Of a DNA stretch of 5,810 bases, positions 1-5,742 are shown piece by piece. Position 1 is the stretch's first letter. Each line of letters starts with the position of its first letter. The position numbers were made by a program, and so were the translations under genes. Under the pieces are notes generated by a model that searched no databases, had not been told where the DNA came from, and worked only from the letters and a program-made list of their open reading frames with translations. Source of the stretch: CAZUVQ01 sp964623915 (lineage in GTDB: Bacteria > Bacillota > Clostridia > UMGS1883 > UMGS1540); assembly GCA_964623915.1 (NCBI GenBank), contig CAZUVQ010000099.1:1-5810 (forward strand). Reading direction: 5' to 3'.

Positions 1-211
1 AATGAATAAATTTAAAATCTTTTTTTGTATGCTCCAGATAAGTTGCCCATGAAATATCGCCGGGGATAAGTACACTGTCACCTTCTTTGACTGTGTTCAT
101 CCAGTTTTCGTATATTCTTTCAGTGTAATTCTCCCAGTAAGAACCAAAAATTTCCATAGGCTTGTCAACGCCCAATGGCAGATGTAAATCAGAAATAGCA
201 TAAATTGACAT
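1..211 (-). CDS. Metallophosphoesterase (calcineurin-like), N-terminal part, cut by window edge
   Basis: The first 70 codons are visible and begin MSIYAISDLHLPLG; the rest lies beyond base 1. Seen: a D-x-H metal-binding motif (DLH, residues 8-10) in the first beta strand, and a second metal motif, GDISW, about 40 residues later. Spacing and sequence are typical of the calcineurin-like phosphoesterase superfamily, in which these residues bind a di-metal centre that hydrolyses phosphate esters. The start with residues DKPMEIFG resembles the clostridial 'predicted phosphohydrolase' group (COG1768 type, from memory); its substrate is unknown. The start at 211 is supported by a GGAGGAA ribosome binding site at 217-223, 5 nt upstream. 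There is no signal peptide, so it is probably cytoplasmic. It is divergent from the DUF1540 gene. Family call is firm; substrate cannot be given. Confidence 0.88.
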   Translation of the reverse strand, partial: MSIYAISDLHLPLGVDKPMEIFGSYWENYTERIYENWMNTVKEGDSVLIPGDISWATYLEHTKKDFKFIH

Positions 212-300
212 ATATATTCCTCCGGGAATATTTTTTTGTTTTTAAGAAAAGATAATAAAGGGTTAGCGTTAGCCAAAAAAAATAATAAGGAGTACTTTCT
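212..300. promoter_or_regulatory. Divergent intergenic region between metallophosphoesterase and DUF1540 gene
   Basis: This 89-bp AT-rich spacer must hold the promoters of two diverging genes. Visible are the two ribosome binding sites (GGAGGAA at 217-223 on minus, AAGGAG at 287-292 on plus) and a tandem hexamer duplication GTTAGC-GTTAGC at 262-273. Plausible -10-like hexamers exist (GATAAT at 251-256 on plus; TATTAT on minus in the same area), but I found no convincing -35 at 16-18 bp for either. Promoter positions are therefore left open. Confidence 0.4.
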
Positions 301-492
301 ATGGATTTTTCCAAACCACAAAAGACTGATTACCCGATAGAGGGCGTAAAATGCACAGTTGAACAGTGTTTCTATAACACTAATGACGGTGGGTGCACAG
401 CATCAATAATTGAGGTTGGGGGCCTTGGCAGAAGTGAAAAAGAAACAGACTGCAAAACATTTTCAAAGCGTGAATCCTCAAACAACTCATAA
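301..492 (+). CDS. Small Cys-rich DUF1540 domain protein
   Basis: A 63-residue protein with four cysteines at 18, 23, 32 and 51, in the pattern C-x4-C-x8-C-x18-C. The pattern includes the segments VKCTVEQCFYN, GGCTAS and ETDCKTF, which match the DUF1540 family common in Clostridia and Bacilli. Family knowledge gives no established function. The conserved cysteines suggest a small metal (probably zinc) binding fold; that is inference. There is no signal peptide or membrane segment. An AAGGAG ribosome binding site at 287-292 sits 8 nt before the ATG and supports the start. It is monocistronic: a divergent gene lies upstream, and a hairpin terminator begins 10 nt after its stop, facing the convergent thrC. 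A longer overlapping reading frame on the opposite strand is not coding-like. Confidence 0.88.
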   Translation: MDFSKPQKTDYPIEGVKCTVEQCFYNTNDGGCTASIIEVGGLGRSEKETDCKTFSKRESSNNS

Positions 493-502
493 TAGGCTTT
501 GC

Positions 503-538
503 TGACAAAAGGGAGGTTTTTGCGCCTTCCTTTTGTCA
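503..538. terminator. Bidirectional intrinsic terminator between DUF1540 gene and thrC
   Basis: Arms 503-516 (TGACAAAAGGGAGG) and 525-538 (CCTTCCTTTTGTCA) form a 14-bp stem around an 8-nt loop, with one G-T mismatch that would be a G-U wobble in the plus-strand transcript. The GC-rich core GGGAGG/CCTTCC is followed on both strands by TTTTGT, so the T-rich end serves as the U-tract in either direction. It fills the 49-bp gap between two convergent genes, so it can end both transcripts. Confidence 0.82.
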
Positions 539-541
539 AAA

Positions 542-2035
542 TTAAAAACCTAAAAATTCGCAAACAGTGGCTTTCATATCATCAGGCTCACAAACAGCGT
601 TAAATCTGACTTTTTTATTTTTAAGCTCCGCCAAAGATGATGGCACTGGCAGCTTTGAAATATCTGTGAGCATATCAATAATTTGGAATTCATCCTTATC
701 AACTATATCTCCACAAATAGCTTCTACTACGCTTGCGCTGAATTTATATGGGCTTGCCGTAGAGGCAATAACTGTTTTTGTGGTATCTCCTGTTTTAGTT
801 ACATAATCATCATAAACCTTCAGGGCTACTGCAGTATGAGTATCTGCGACATAAGAATATTTTTCAAATACAGTCCTTATAGTATTCATTGTTTCGTCAT
901 CATTGCAGTATCCGCCGTATAAAACATTGGAAATTTCGTCACGCAGGTTTTCACCGATATCGTATTTTCCTTCAGTACGAAGCTTTTGCATAAATTCAGA
1001 AACTTTTTTCTCATCACCTATTGTAATATCAAATAAAAAGCGTTCGAGATTACTTGAAATTAGTATATCCATTGAGGGTGAAATTGTGGTGTTGAATTTG
1101 CGATTTCTGTCATAAATGCCGGTTTTAATAAAATCCGTAAGAACATTGTTGCTGTTTGAGGCACATATAAATTTGTTTACCGGTAAGCCCATTCGGCTTG
1201 CATAAAAGGCAGCGAGAATATTACCAAAATTACCTGTTGGAACAACTATATTTATCTTTTCGCCAATGTTTATTTCGCCGTCATGAAACAAATTGGCATA
1301 TGCCGAAAAATAATAGACTATTTGGGGGACGAGCCTGCCCCAGTTAATTGAATTAGCAGAGGATAACACTTTACCCGCTTTTTTTAATTCTTTTTCATAA
1401 TCACCGTCTGTAAAAATTCTCTTGATGCCGTTTTGTGCATCATCAAAATTACCATTAACGGCAGAAACATAAACATTTCCTCCGTCCTGAGTTGTCATCT
1501 GAAGCTTTTGTATACGGCTTACTCCGTTTTCCGGGTAGAAAACTACGATTTTTGTTCCGGGAACATCAGCAAAGCCTGAAAGAGCCGCCTTGCCCGTATC
1601 TCCGCTTGTAGCAACAAGAATCACTGTTTCTTCTTTGATTCCTTGCTTTTTTGTGGAGCAAGCCAAAAGATGCGGTAAAATCTGAAGTGCCATGTCCTTA
1701 AAAGCGCATGTGGGGCCATGCCAAAGCTCTAAAATATATTTTTGGTCACTTATTTTTTTAAGTGGTGCTATGTCGGCACTGTCAAATTTTTTATCAGTGT
1801 ATGCGGCATTTACGCATTGAGAAATTTCAGTTTCAGAAAAATCGGTTAAAAATCTGCCGAGAATGCTACATGCCCTCTCACGATAATCCATGTCAGAGAG
1901 CAATTCTATTTCAGCTAAACTCATCTGCGGAATAAACTGCGGAACAAAAAGACCGCCGTCCGGAGATAAGCCCTTTGAAATTGCCGCTGAAGATGAAACA
2001 AAGATGTCTTTGTTTCGTGTACTTCTGTATTGCAT
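542..2035 (-). CDS. thrC: Threonine synthase
   Basis: The 497-residue PLP enzyme converts O-phospho-L-homoserine and water to L-threonine and phosphate, the last step of threonine synthesis in the cytoplasm. Seen: an N-terminal threonine-synthase segment (residues 1-85, with YRSTRNK and LSPDGGLFVP); the PLP lysine in HGPTCAFKDMALQ (Lys113); ATSGDTGKA (142-150), which contributes to the PLP pocket; SINWGRLVPQ (229-238); the PTGNFGN phosphate-binding loop (266-272); and SPSMDI (319-324). Length and the N-terminal domain fit the long, E. coli/yeast-like fold-type II threonine synthases rather than the shorter Bacillus type. The ATG at 2035 is preceded by GAGGAG at 2047-2052, a rather long 11-nt spacing. 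It lies 81 nt downstream of the P-loop gene on the same strand and is probably co-transcribed. No T-box or thr leader peptide was seen upstream. It appears intact. Confidence 0.97.
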   Translation of the reverse strand: MQYRSTRNKDIFVSSSAAISKGLSPDGGLFVPQFIPQMSLAEIELLSDMDYRERACSILGRFLTDFSETEISQCVNAAYTDKKFDSADIAPLKKISDQKYILELWHGPTCAFKDMALQILPHLLACSTKKQGIKEETVILVATSGDTGKAALSGFADVPGTKIVVFYPENGVSRIQKLQMTTQDGGNVYVSAVNGNFDDAQNGIKRIFTDGDYEKELKKAGKVLSSANSINWGRLVPQIVYYFSAYANLFHDGEINIGEKINIVVPTGNFGNILAAFYASRMGLPVNKFICASNSNNVLTDFIKTGIYDRNRKFNTTISPSMDILISSNLERFLFDITIGDEKKVSEFMQKLRTEGKYDIGENLRDEISNVLYGGYCNDDETMNTIRTVFEKYSYVADTHTAVALKVYDDYVTKTGDTTKTVIASTASPYKFSASVVEAICGDIVDKDEFQIIDMLTDISKLPVPSSLAELKNKKVRFNAVCEPDDMKATVCEFLGF

Positions 2036-2063
2036 TTACGCTTGCGCTCCTCTCTATTGTAAT

Positions 2064-2084
2064 GCCCCCGTAAAATACGGGGGC
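2064..2084 (-). other. Strong hairpin in the leader of thrC, lacking a U-tract
   Basis: A perfect inverted repeat with 9-bp arms (2064-2072 and 2076-2084; GCCCCCGTA and its complement) and a 3-nt loop lies between the P-loop gene stop and the thrC start. Downstream on the coding strand it is followed by ATTACAATAG, not a run of T, so it is unlikely to be an efficient intrinsic terminator. The next clear element is the thrC ribosome binding site, about 11 nt further on. It could be an mRNA stability or processing element, a degenerate or attenuating terminator, or a protein-binding site. The structure is certain; the role is inferred. Confidence 0.6.
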
Positions 2085-2116
2085 GATAGATATATTTTAA
2101 AATCAATAAAACAGTC

Positions 2117-2527
2117 TTACGCAGAATACTTTTTAATATTATCGGATGCTGTATCAGCGCATAAACTGATTGTCATAACAATTTCAATACCGAACTGTTG
2201 TGCAAAAATTGAACACTTATCAAGAAATGTAGCAATTTCATCTTCAGAACTTGTGGTTATTTTCGTTAAGCCATCGACAAAAATATGAGTTGTATCATAG
2301 TTCTGTGAATAAATACCACAGAGCATTCCATACAGCTCATATGTATTCGAAATATTATATTCTGATGCATCAATCATTCTGACTTTATAACTGAGGTCAT
2401 AAACGTGGCTCTTATCATTGCTCACAAAAACAACAGAGCCATGGTCACGGCTTACAGCTTCATCAACGTTTTTAATAAGTGCCTTTGTTTTGCCGGAACC
2501 TTTTTCACCTAAAATCACCTTTATCAT
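2117..2527 (-). CDS. Small P-loop NTPase-like protein of unknown function
   Basis: A 136-residue protein beginning MIKVILGEKGSGKTKALIKN. Seen: a Walker A motif GEKGSGKT (residues 7-14), a second hydrophobic strand SVVFVSND (31-38), a Walker B-like strand HIFVDG (81-86, Asp85), and a later strand GIEIVMTIS (113-121). This makes a minimal P-loop core with no extra domain, transmembrane segment or signal peptide. It probably binds ATP or GTP; substrate and role are unknown. Start choice: an in-frame ATG three codons upstream (2536) abuts the AAAGGGG ribosome binding site (2537-2543) with no spacing, whereas the ATG at 2527 is 9 nt away and is preferred. It has its own sigma-A promoter and precedes thrC on the same strand, but nothing in the sequence ties it to threonine synthesis. 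I do not recognise a named gene. Confidence 0.8.
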   Translation of the reverse strand: MIKVILGEKGSGKTKALIKNVDEAVSRDHGSVVFVSNDKSHVYDLSYKVRMIDASEYNISNTYELYGMLCGIYSQNYDTTHIFVDGLTKITTSSEDEIATFLDKCSIFAQQFGIEIVMTISLCADTASDNIKKYSA

Positions 2528-2560
2528 TGAAGACATCCCCTTTCGGTATTTGATAATTTA

Positions 2561-2589
2561 ATCATACTATAACATGTAAAATTTTTCAA
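2561..2589 (-). promoter_or_regulatory. Sigma-A promoter of the P-loop gene (and probably thrC)
   Basis: On the minus strand the -35 TTGAAA (2584-2589) is separated by exactly 17 bp from the -10 TATGAT (2561-2566), five of six matches to consensus in each box. Initiation would fall near 2554, giving a leader of about 27 nt to the ATG at 2527. It lies in the 99-bp gap behind pgi. The placement, spacing and match make this a confident call, although pgi read-through could also contribute because no strong pgi terminator is visible. Confidence 0.8.
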
Positions 2590-2626
2590 CCTTTATAATA
2601 AAAATAGTTAAAATAAATTTTACTGG

Positions 2627-3967
2627 TTATTTTATTGACAATCTTTGCATAAGCTCCTCACGCAAATCTTCATATCCACGTTTACCTAAAAGAGCAAACA
2701 TATTTTTTTTGTATGCTTCAACACCGGGCTGGTCAAACGGGTTTACTCCCAGAATATAACCGCTTATACCACAAGCTTTTTCAAAGAAATAAACCATATT
2801 TCCAAAACAGTATTCATCCATTTTATCAACTGTCAGAGAAAGGTTTGGAACACCCCCGTCATTATGTGCCAATACTGTGCCTGTAATAGCACGGCTGTTA
2901 ACATAGCTTACATTTTTTCCTGCAAGGTAGTTTAAACCGTCAAGGTCATCTTTATCCGCTTCTATCGTAATATCTGAATTCGGGTTATTAACGGAAATTA
3001 CAGTTTCAAAAAGATTTCTCATACCATCTTGAATATACTGTCCCATAGAATGAAGGTCAGTAGAAAAATCAACAGCGGCAGGGAAGATACCCTTGTGGTC
3101 TTTTCCTTCGCTTTCACCGAAAAGCTGTTTCCACCATTCGCCAAAGTAATGCAAATTGCTTTCGTAGTTTACAAGAATTTCTGTTGTATATCCCTTTCTG
3201 TAAAGGGCATTTCTTGCGGCCGCATATAAGTAACAATCGTTTTTCATCAAGTCCGAGGCTGAGTATTCTGCCATGGCATCCTGTGCGCCTTTCATAATCA
3301 GGTCAATGTCAGCACCGGATACGGCTATGGGAAGCAGCCCCACCGCAGTTAAAACGGAATATCTTCCTCCCACGTTATCGGGAATAATAAACTTTTCATA
3401 GCCTTTTTCTGTTGCAAGATTATAAAGTGCGCCGCGAGATTTATCGGTAGTGGCATAAATCCTTTCCTTTGCCGCATCCCCATATTTCTTTTCCATCAAA
3501 TCTTTAAAAACCCGAAAAGCAATGGCAGGTTCAGTGGTTGTGCCTGATTTTGAGATTACGTTGACTGACAAATCACAGTCCCCTATAACATTCAGCAGGT
3601 CGGCAAGATATGTTGAGCTTATGCTGTTGCCGGCAAAGAAAATTTTAGGGCCCTTTCGTTTTTCATTGTAGAATGAACCGCCAAGCATATCAATAGCGGC
3701 TTTTGCGCCAAGGTATGAACCGCCGATGCCGATAACAACAAGAACTTCGGAATCACTTCTGATTTTTTCAGCAGCTTTTTTTATTCTTTCAAACTCGTCT
3801 TTATCATAGTTTTCAGGTAAATCAAGCCAACCCGTATAGTCACTGCCGGCACCGCTTCCGCCATGAAGCTGGTTATGTGCCGCCATTACAGCGGGAGCAA
3901 GCATGGAAATCTCTTCCGCATTCATGTAAGATAGTGCGTTTTTGTAGTTAAAACTAATTTTTGTCAT
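2627..3967 (-). CDS. pgi: Glucose-6-phosphate isomerase
   Basis: The 446-residue enzyme interconverts glucose-6-phosphate and fructose-6-phosphate in glycolysis and gluconeogenesis (cytoplasmic). Seen: two SIS sugar-phosphate domains; IGIGGSYLGAKA (79-90); the phosphate-binding SKSGTTTEPAIAFR (139-152); family signature 1, DNVGGRYSVLTAVG (197-210); GESEGKDHKG, whose Glu285 aligns with the catalytic glutamate; DLHSMGQ with the conserved His306; and signature 2, FDQPGVEAYKK, with the conserved Lys420. Length matches the short Firmicutes form (about 450 residues). The frame is open further upstream to an ATG at 4039, but that extension overlaps ispF and has no family similarity. The ATG at 3967 has AAAGGGG (3974-3980) 6 nt before it and begins with the expected MTKISFNY, so it is chosen. 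It follows ispF by 16 nt, implying co-transcription with the MEP genes. Confidence 0.97.
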   Translation of the reverse strand: MTKISFNYKNALSYMNAEEISMLAPAVMAAHNQLHGGSGAGSDYTGWLDLPENYDKDEFERIKKAAEKIRSDSEVLVVIGIGGSYLGAKAAIDMLGGSFYNEKRKGPKIFFAGNSISSTYLADLLNVIGDCDLSVNVISKSGTTTEPAIAFRVFKDLMEKKYGDAAKERIYATTDKSRGALYNLATEKGYEKFIIPDNVGGRYSVLTAVGLLPIAVSGADIDLIMKGAQDAMAEYSASDLMKNDCYLYAAARNALYRKGYTTEILVNYESNLHYFGEWWKQLFGESEGKDHKGIFPAAVDFSTDLHSMGQYIQDGMRNLFETVISVNNPNSDITIEADKDDLDGLNYLAGKNVSYVNSRAITGTVLAHNDGGVPNLSLTVDKMDEYCFGNMVYFFEKACGISGYILGVNPFDQPGVEAYKKNMFALLGKRGYEDLREELMQRLSIK

Positions 3968-3983
3968 GTTTTTCCCCTTTGGT

Positions 3984-4454
3984 TTATTTTTCCAACAGGC
4001 AGACAGCGTGAGCAGATATTCCTTCTTCACGACCTTCATAGCCCATTTTTTCTGTTGTAGTTGCCTTAACGCTTATATTATCGATATCAATTTCAAGGCA
4101 TTGTGCAATATTTTTTCTCATATCAGAAATATAATCTTTAAGTTTTGGCTTTTGTGCTATTATTGTTGAATCGATATTAATAACAGTATATCCGTATTCA
4201 CGTATTAATATAGCTGTTTTTTTTAAAAGCAGCAAACTTTTTATTCCAAGGTAAGCCTCATCCTGCACAGGGAAGTGTGTTCCGATATCACCCAAAGCAG
4301 CCGCACCAAGCATTGAATCCATTATTGCATGAATGAGCACATCAGCATCTGAATGACCACAAAGACCGGTGCTATGTGGGACTTTTACACCTCCAAGAAT
4401 TAAATCTCTCCCCTCGGATAACCTGTGAGCATCAAAACCATGACCTATTCTCAT
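3984..4454 (-). CDS. ispF: 2-C-methyl-D-erythritol 2,4-cyclodiphosphate synthase
   Basis: The 156-residue protein converts CDP-ME 2-phosphate into 2-C-methyl-D-erythritol 2,4-cyclodiphosphate plus CMP, the fifth step of the MEP isoprenoid pathway; the family acts as a trimer. Seen: N-terminal RIGHGFDAHRL with metal ligands Asp8 and His10; GHSDADVLIHAIMDS with the third ligand His42; LGDIGTHFP (54-62) with conserved Asp56; the IAQKPKL segment (99-105); and KATTTEKMGYEGREEGI (130-146), whose Thr133 and Glu135 belong to the conserved nucleotide-binding region. The length is typical and all key residues are present. The ATG overlaps the ispD stop in an ATGA arrangement, with GAGGGA at 4461-4466 inside ispD as ribosome binding site, so translational coupling is likely. 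Confidence 0.98.
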   Translation of the reverse strand: MRIGHGFDAHRLSEGRDLILGGVKVPHSTGLCGHSDADVLIHAIMDSMLGAAALGDIGTHFPVQDEAYLGIKSLLLLKKTAILIREYGYTVINIDSTIIAQKPKLKDYISDMRKNIAQCLEIDIDNISVKATTTEKMGYEGREEGISAHAVCLLEK

Positions 4455-5116
4455 ATTTTTTCCCTCGCTAAAATTATGGCTTCTGCCAATAATAAATCAA
4501 ACTCAGTTGTAATTTTAATATTTTCACGGCTTCCTGCAATAACCTTTACCGGTATTCCTGCACTTTCTAACAAAAATGCGTCATCAGTTGCATCTCCTCG
4601 GTATGAGTTATATGCACTCAGCAGTAAATCTCGTCGGAAAACCTGAGGCGTCTGCACGAATTTTAAGCTGCTGCGCAAAGGAGTGTCAACAATAACCCCG
4701 CTATCATCTGTGCGCTTTATCGTGTCAAGCACATCGGTGCCGGTAATAGCTGCACCAAAGGTTTTTGCGGCACTGATGACCGACAAGATTATTTCTTCGG
4801 TGATAAGAGGCCTTGCACCGTCATGTATAGCAACATAATCAGCTTCACCGGCAGATAGAAGACCATTTAAAACAGACTCTGTTCTTGTACTTCCACCATC
4901 TACAGTTTTTGTAACACGAGGGAATTTTCCGGCAATTTTTAAAATGTCAGAATCTGAAGTAACAAGAATAATATCGTCTATTGCAGCGCAGGCAGAGAAA
5001 ACATTTAAAGTTCTTTCGATTACAGTTTGCCCGCAAATTTCAAGCAGAAGCTTATTATTGCCCCTCTGCATACGGTTTCCTGTACCTGCAGCAACAATTA
5101 TTGCCGCAATCTTCAT
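4451..5116 (-). CDS. ispD: 2-C-methyl-D-erythritol 4-phosphate cytidylyltransferase
   Basis: The 221-residue enzyme joins CTP and 2-C-methyl-D-erythritol 4-phosphate to give CDP-ME plus pyrophosphate, the third step of the MEP pathway. Seen: the nucleotidyltransferase loop AAGTGNRM (9-16, Arg15) and Lys22, expected to stabilise the CTP phosphates; GGSTRTESVLNGL (74-86) for base and ribose contact; HDGARPL (98-104); TDVLDTIKR (127-135); QTPQVFRR (155-162); ATDDAFLLE (176-184); and ENIKIT (198-203) with the conserved C-terminal Lys201. The length is normal and it appears intact. The ATG at 5116 is preceded by TAAGGGG (5125-5131) 8 nt upstream. It begins 55 nt after carD, with a hairpin in that gap, and overlaps ispF by 4 nt. 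ispE, the intervening pathway step, is not in this window. Confidence 0.98.
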   Translation of the reverse strand: MKIAAIIVAAGTGNRMQRGNNKLLLEICGQTVIERTLNVFSACAAIDDIILVTSDSDILKIAGKFPRVTKTVDGGSTRTESVLNGLLSAGEADYVAIHDGARPLITEEIILSVISAAKTFGAAITGTDVLDTIKRTDDSGVIVDTPLRSSLKFVQTPQVFRRDLLLSAYNSYRGDATDDAFLLESAGIPVKVIAGSRENIKITTEFDLLLAEAIILAREKI

Positions 5117-5140
5117 TTTTTCAACCCCTTACAAATTAGA

Positions 5141-5169
5141 AAAGATGTGTTGCATCGCAACACATCTTT
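5141..5169 (-). terminator. Hairpin between carD and ispD: intra-operon terminator or attenuator
   Basis: Perfect 13-bp arms (5157-5169 and 5141-5153; AAAGATGTGTTGC and its complement) enclose a 3-nt loop. On the minus strand the hairpin starts 2 nt after the carD stop and ends in CTTTTCTAATTTG, a short, interrupted T-tract. It looks like a moderate intrinsic terminator. Only 24 nt lie between it and the ispD start, with no room for a promoter, so ispD-ispF-pgi must rely on read-through or on a promoter inside carD. Partial termination within one operon is the simplest reading (inference). Confidence 0.65.
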
Positions 5170-5171
5170 AT

Positions 5172-5654
5172 TCAATCGTTTACTATAAGCTCATCAAGAA
5201 TGATCTCTATATCGTGTTGCTTAATATTTTTTGCGAGGACTATTTCACTTATTAAAATTTGCTTTGCATTGGAGAGCATTTTCCTCTCCCCTGTGGAAAG
5301 ACCTTTTTCATGGTCTCGACACATAAGCATCTTGACAACCTTAGCAACTTCATATATATCCCCGCTTTTTATTTTAAGCATATTTTCACGATAGCGTTTA
5401 TTCCAGCTTAATGTACATTCAGTTTTGAACAATTTAAAGGAATTCAGTACATTGTCAGCTTCCTCACTGTCTATAATATTACGTATTCCGATGTTATCAC
5501 AGTTGTTCATGGGAATCATAACTTTCATGTCCCCCAGCGGCATTTTCATAATGTAATACTTTTGAGTAACACCGAGAATTTCTTTTTCCTCGATACCCTC
5601 AATAATGCCAGCTCCGTGCATGGGATAGACTACTTTATCACCGATGCTGTACAT
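5172..5654 (-). CDS. CarD/CdnL-family RNA polymerase-binding transcription regulator
   Basis: The 160-residue protein matches the CarD family in both domains. The N-terminal RNA-polymerase-interacting Tudor-like domain (about 1-60) shows IGDKVVYPMHGAG, a YYIMKMP strand and KVMIPMNN; the C-terminal helical DNA-binding domain (about 65-160) shows LSWNKRYRENM and GLSTGERKMLSNAKQIL. Trp84 in SWNKRY aligns with the tryptophan that in characterised CarD proteins wedges into the upstream edge of the -10 bubble. Family members bind the RNA polymerase beta subunit and alter open-complex stability, often at rRNA and housekeeping promoters. The start is supported by AGGAGGAG at 5664-5671, about 9 nt upstream. 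It is the first visible gene of the ispD-ispF-pgi cluster and has a perfect consensus promoter. No symbol is given, because naming varies (carD, cdnL). Confidence 0.93.
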   Translation of the reverse strand: MYSIGDKVVYPMHGAGIIEGIEEKEILGVTQKYYIMKMPLGDMKVMIPMNNCDNIGIRNIIDSEEADNVLNSFKLFKTECTLSWNKRYRENMLKIKSGDIYEVAKVVKMLMCRDHEKGLSTGERKMLSNAKQILISEIVLAKNIKQHDIEIILDELIVND

Positions 5655-5691
5655 GAAATTTACTCCTCCTCACTAAATAACCCTTTCCTAT

Positions 5692-5720
5692 ATTATACAA
5701 CACAAAAGGTAATTTGTCAA
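5692..5720 (-). promoter_or_regulatory. Perfect-consensus sigma-A promoter of the carD-like gene
   Basis: On the minus strand TTGACA (5715-5720) and TATAAT (5692-5697) are separated by exactly 17 bp, all 12 positions at consensus. Initiation is expected near 5685, giving a leader of about 30 nt that carries the AGGAGGAG ribosome binding site. This should be a strong promoter, with the -35 box embedded in a long dyad (see the operator entry). Confidence 0.92.
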
Positions 5721-5737
5721 ATCTATTTGCAAATTAC
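5709..5737. promoter_or_regulatory. Dyad overlapping the carD -35 box, candidate operator
   Basis: The left arm (5709-5722) reads GTAATTTGTCAAAT. The right arm (5725-5737) is ATTTGCAAATTAC, whose reverse complement equals the left arm apart from one extra T at 5717. The 29-bp element is centred at 5723-5724 and covers the whole -35 hexamer. Because it lies upstream of the expected transcription start, it would act as DNA, not RNA, for carD expression. Steric repression by a dimeric regulator is a reasonable inference; the regulator is unknown. Confidence 0.55.
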
Positions 5738-5742
5738 GTCCG

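Noticed and set aside
97..321. 74-codon open frame on the minus strand crossing the divergent spacer
   Set aside because: It overlaps the well-supported metallophosphoesterase in another frame and runs antisense into the DUF1540 gene; low-complexity hydrophobic translation of AT-rich DNA.
2036..2116. T-box, thr-leader peptide or riboswitch upstream of thrC
   Set aside because: The gap is only 81 nt, with one simple hairpin, no T-box TGGNACCGCG-like motif and no Thr/Ile-rich leader peptide.
1890..2288. 132-codon open frame on the plus strand spanning the thrC start and the P-loop gene
   Set aside because: It is antisense to two well-supported genes and shows no domain; it is a shadow frame.
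2596..2626. Weak AT-only inverted repeat after pgi (AGTAAAAT / ATTTTAACT, followed by a T-rich stretch) as a terminator
   Set aside because: The stem is nearly all A-T with a bulge, so termination is doubtful; pgi transcripts may end elsewhere or read through.
3968..4039. 24-codon N-terminal extension of pgi from the ATG at 4039
   Set aside because: It overlaps ispF, has no ribosome binding site of the right kind and no family similarity; the ATG at 3967 has a well-spaced AAAGGGG.
5170..5220. Possible ispD promoter inside the end of carD (TTGATG or TATAGT-like hexamers)
   Set aside because: No pair of hexamers with acceptable match and 16-18 bp spacing was found.
4944..5255. 103-codon plus-strand open frame across the ispD start and carD end
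   Set aside because: It is antisense to ispD and carD, with no ribosome binding site or recognisable domain.
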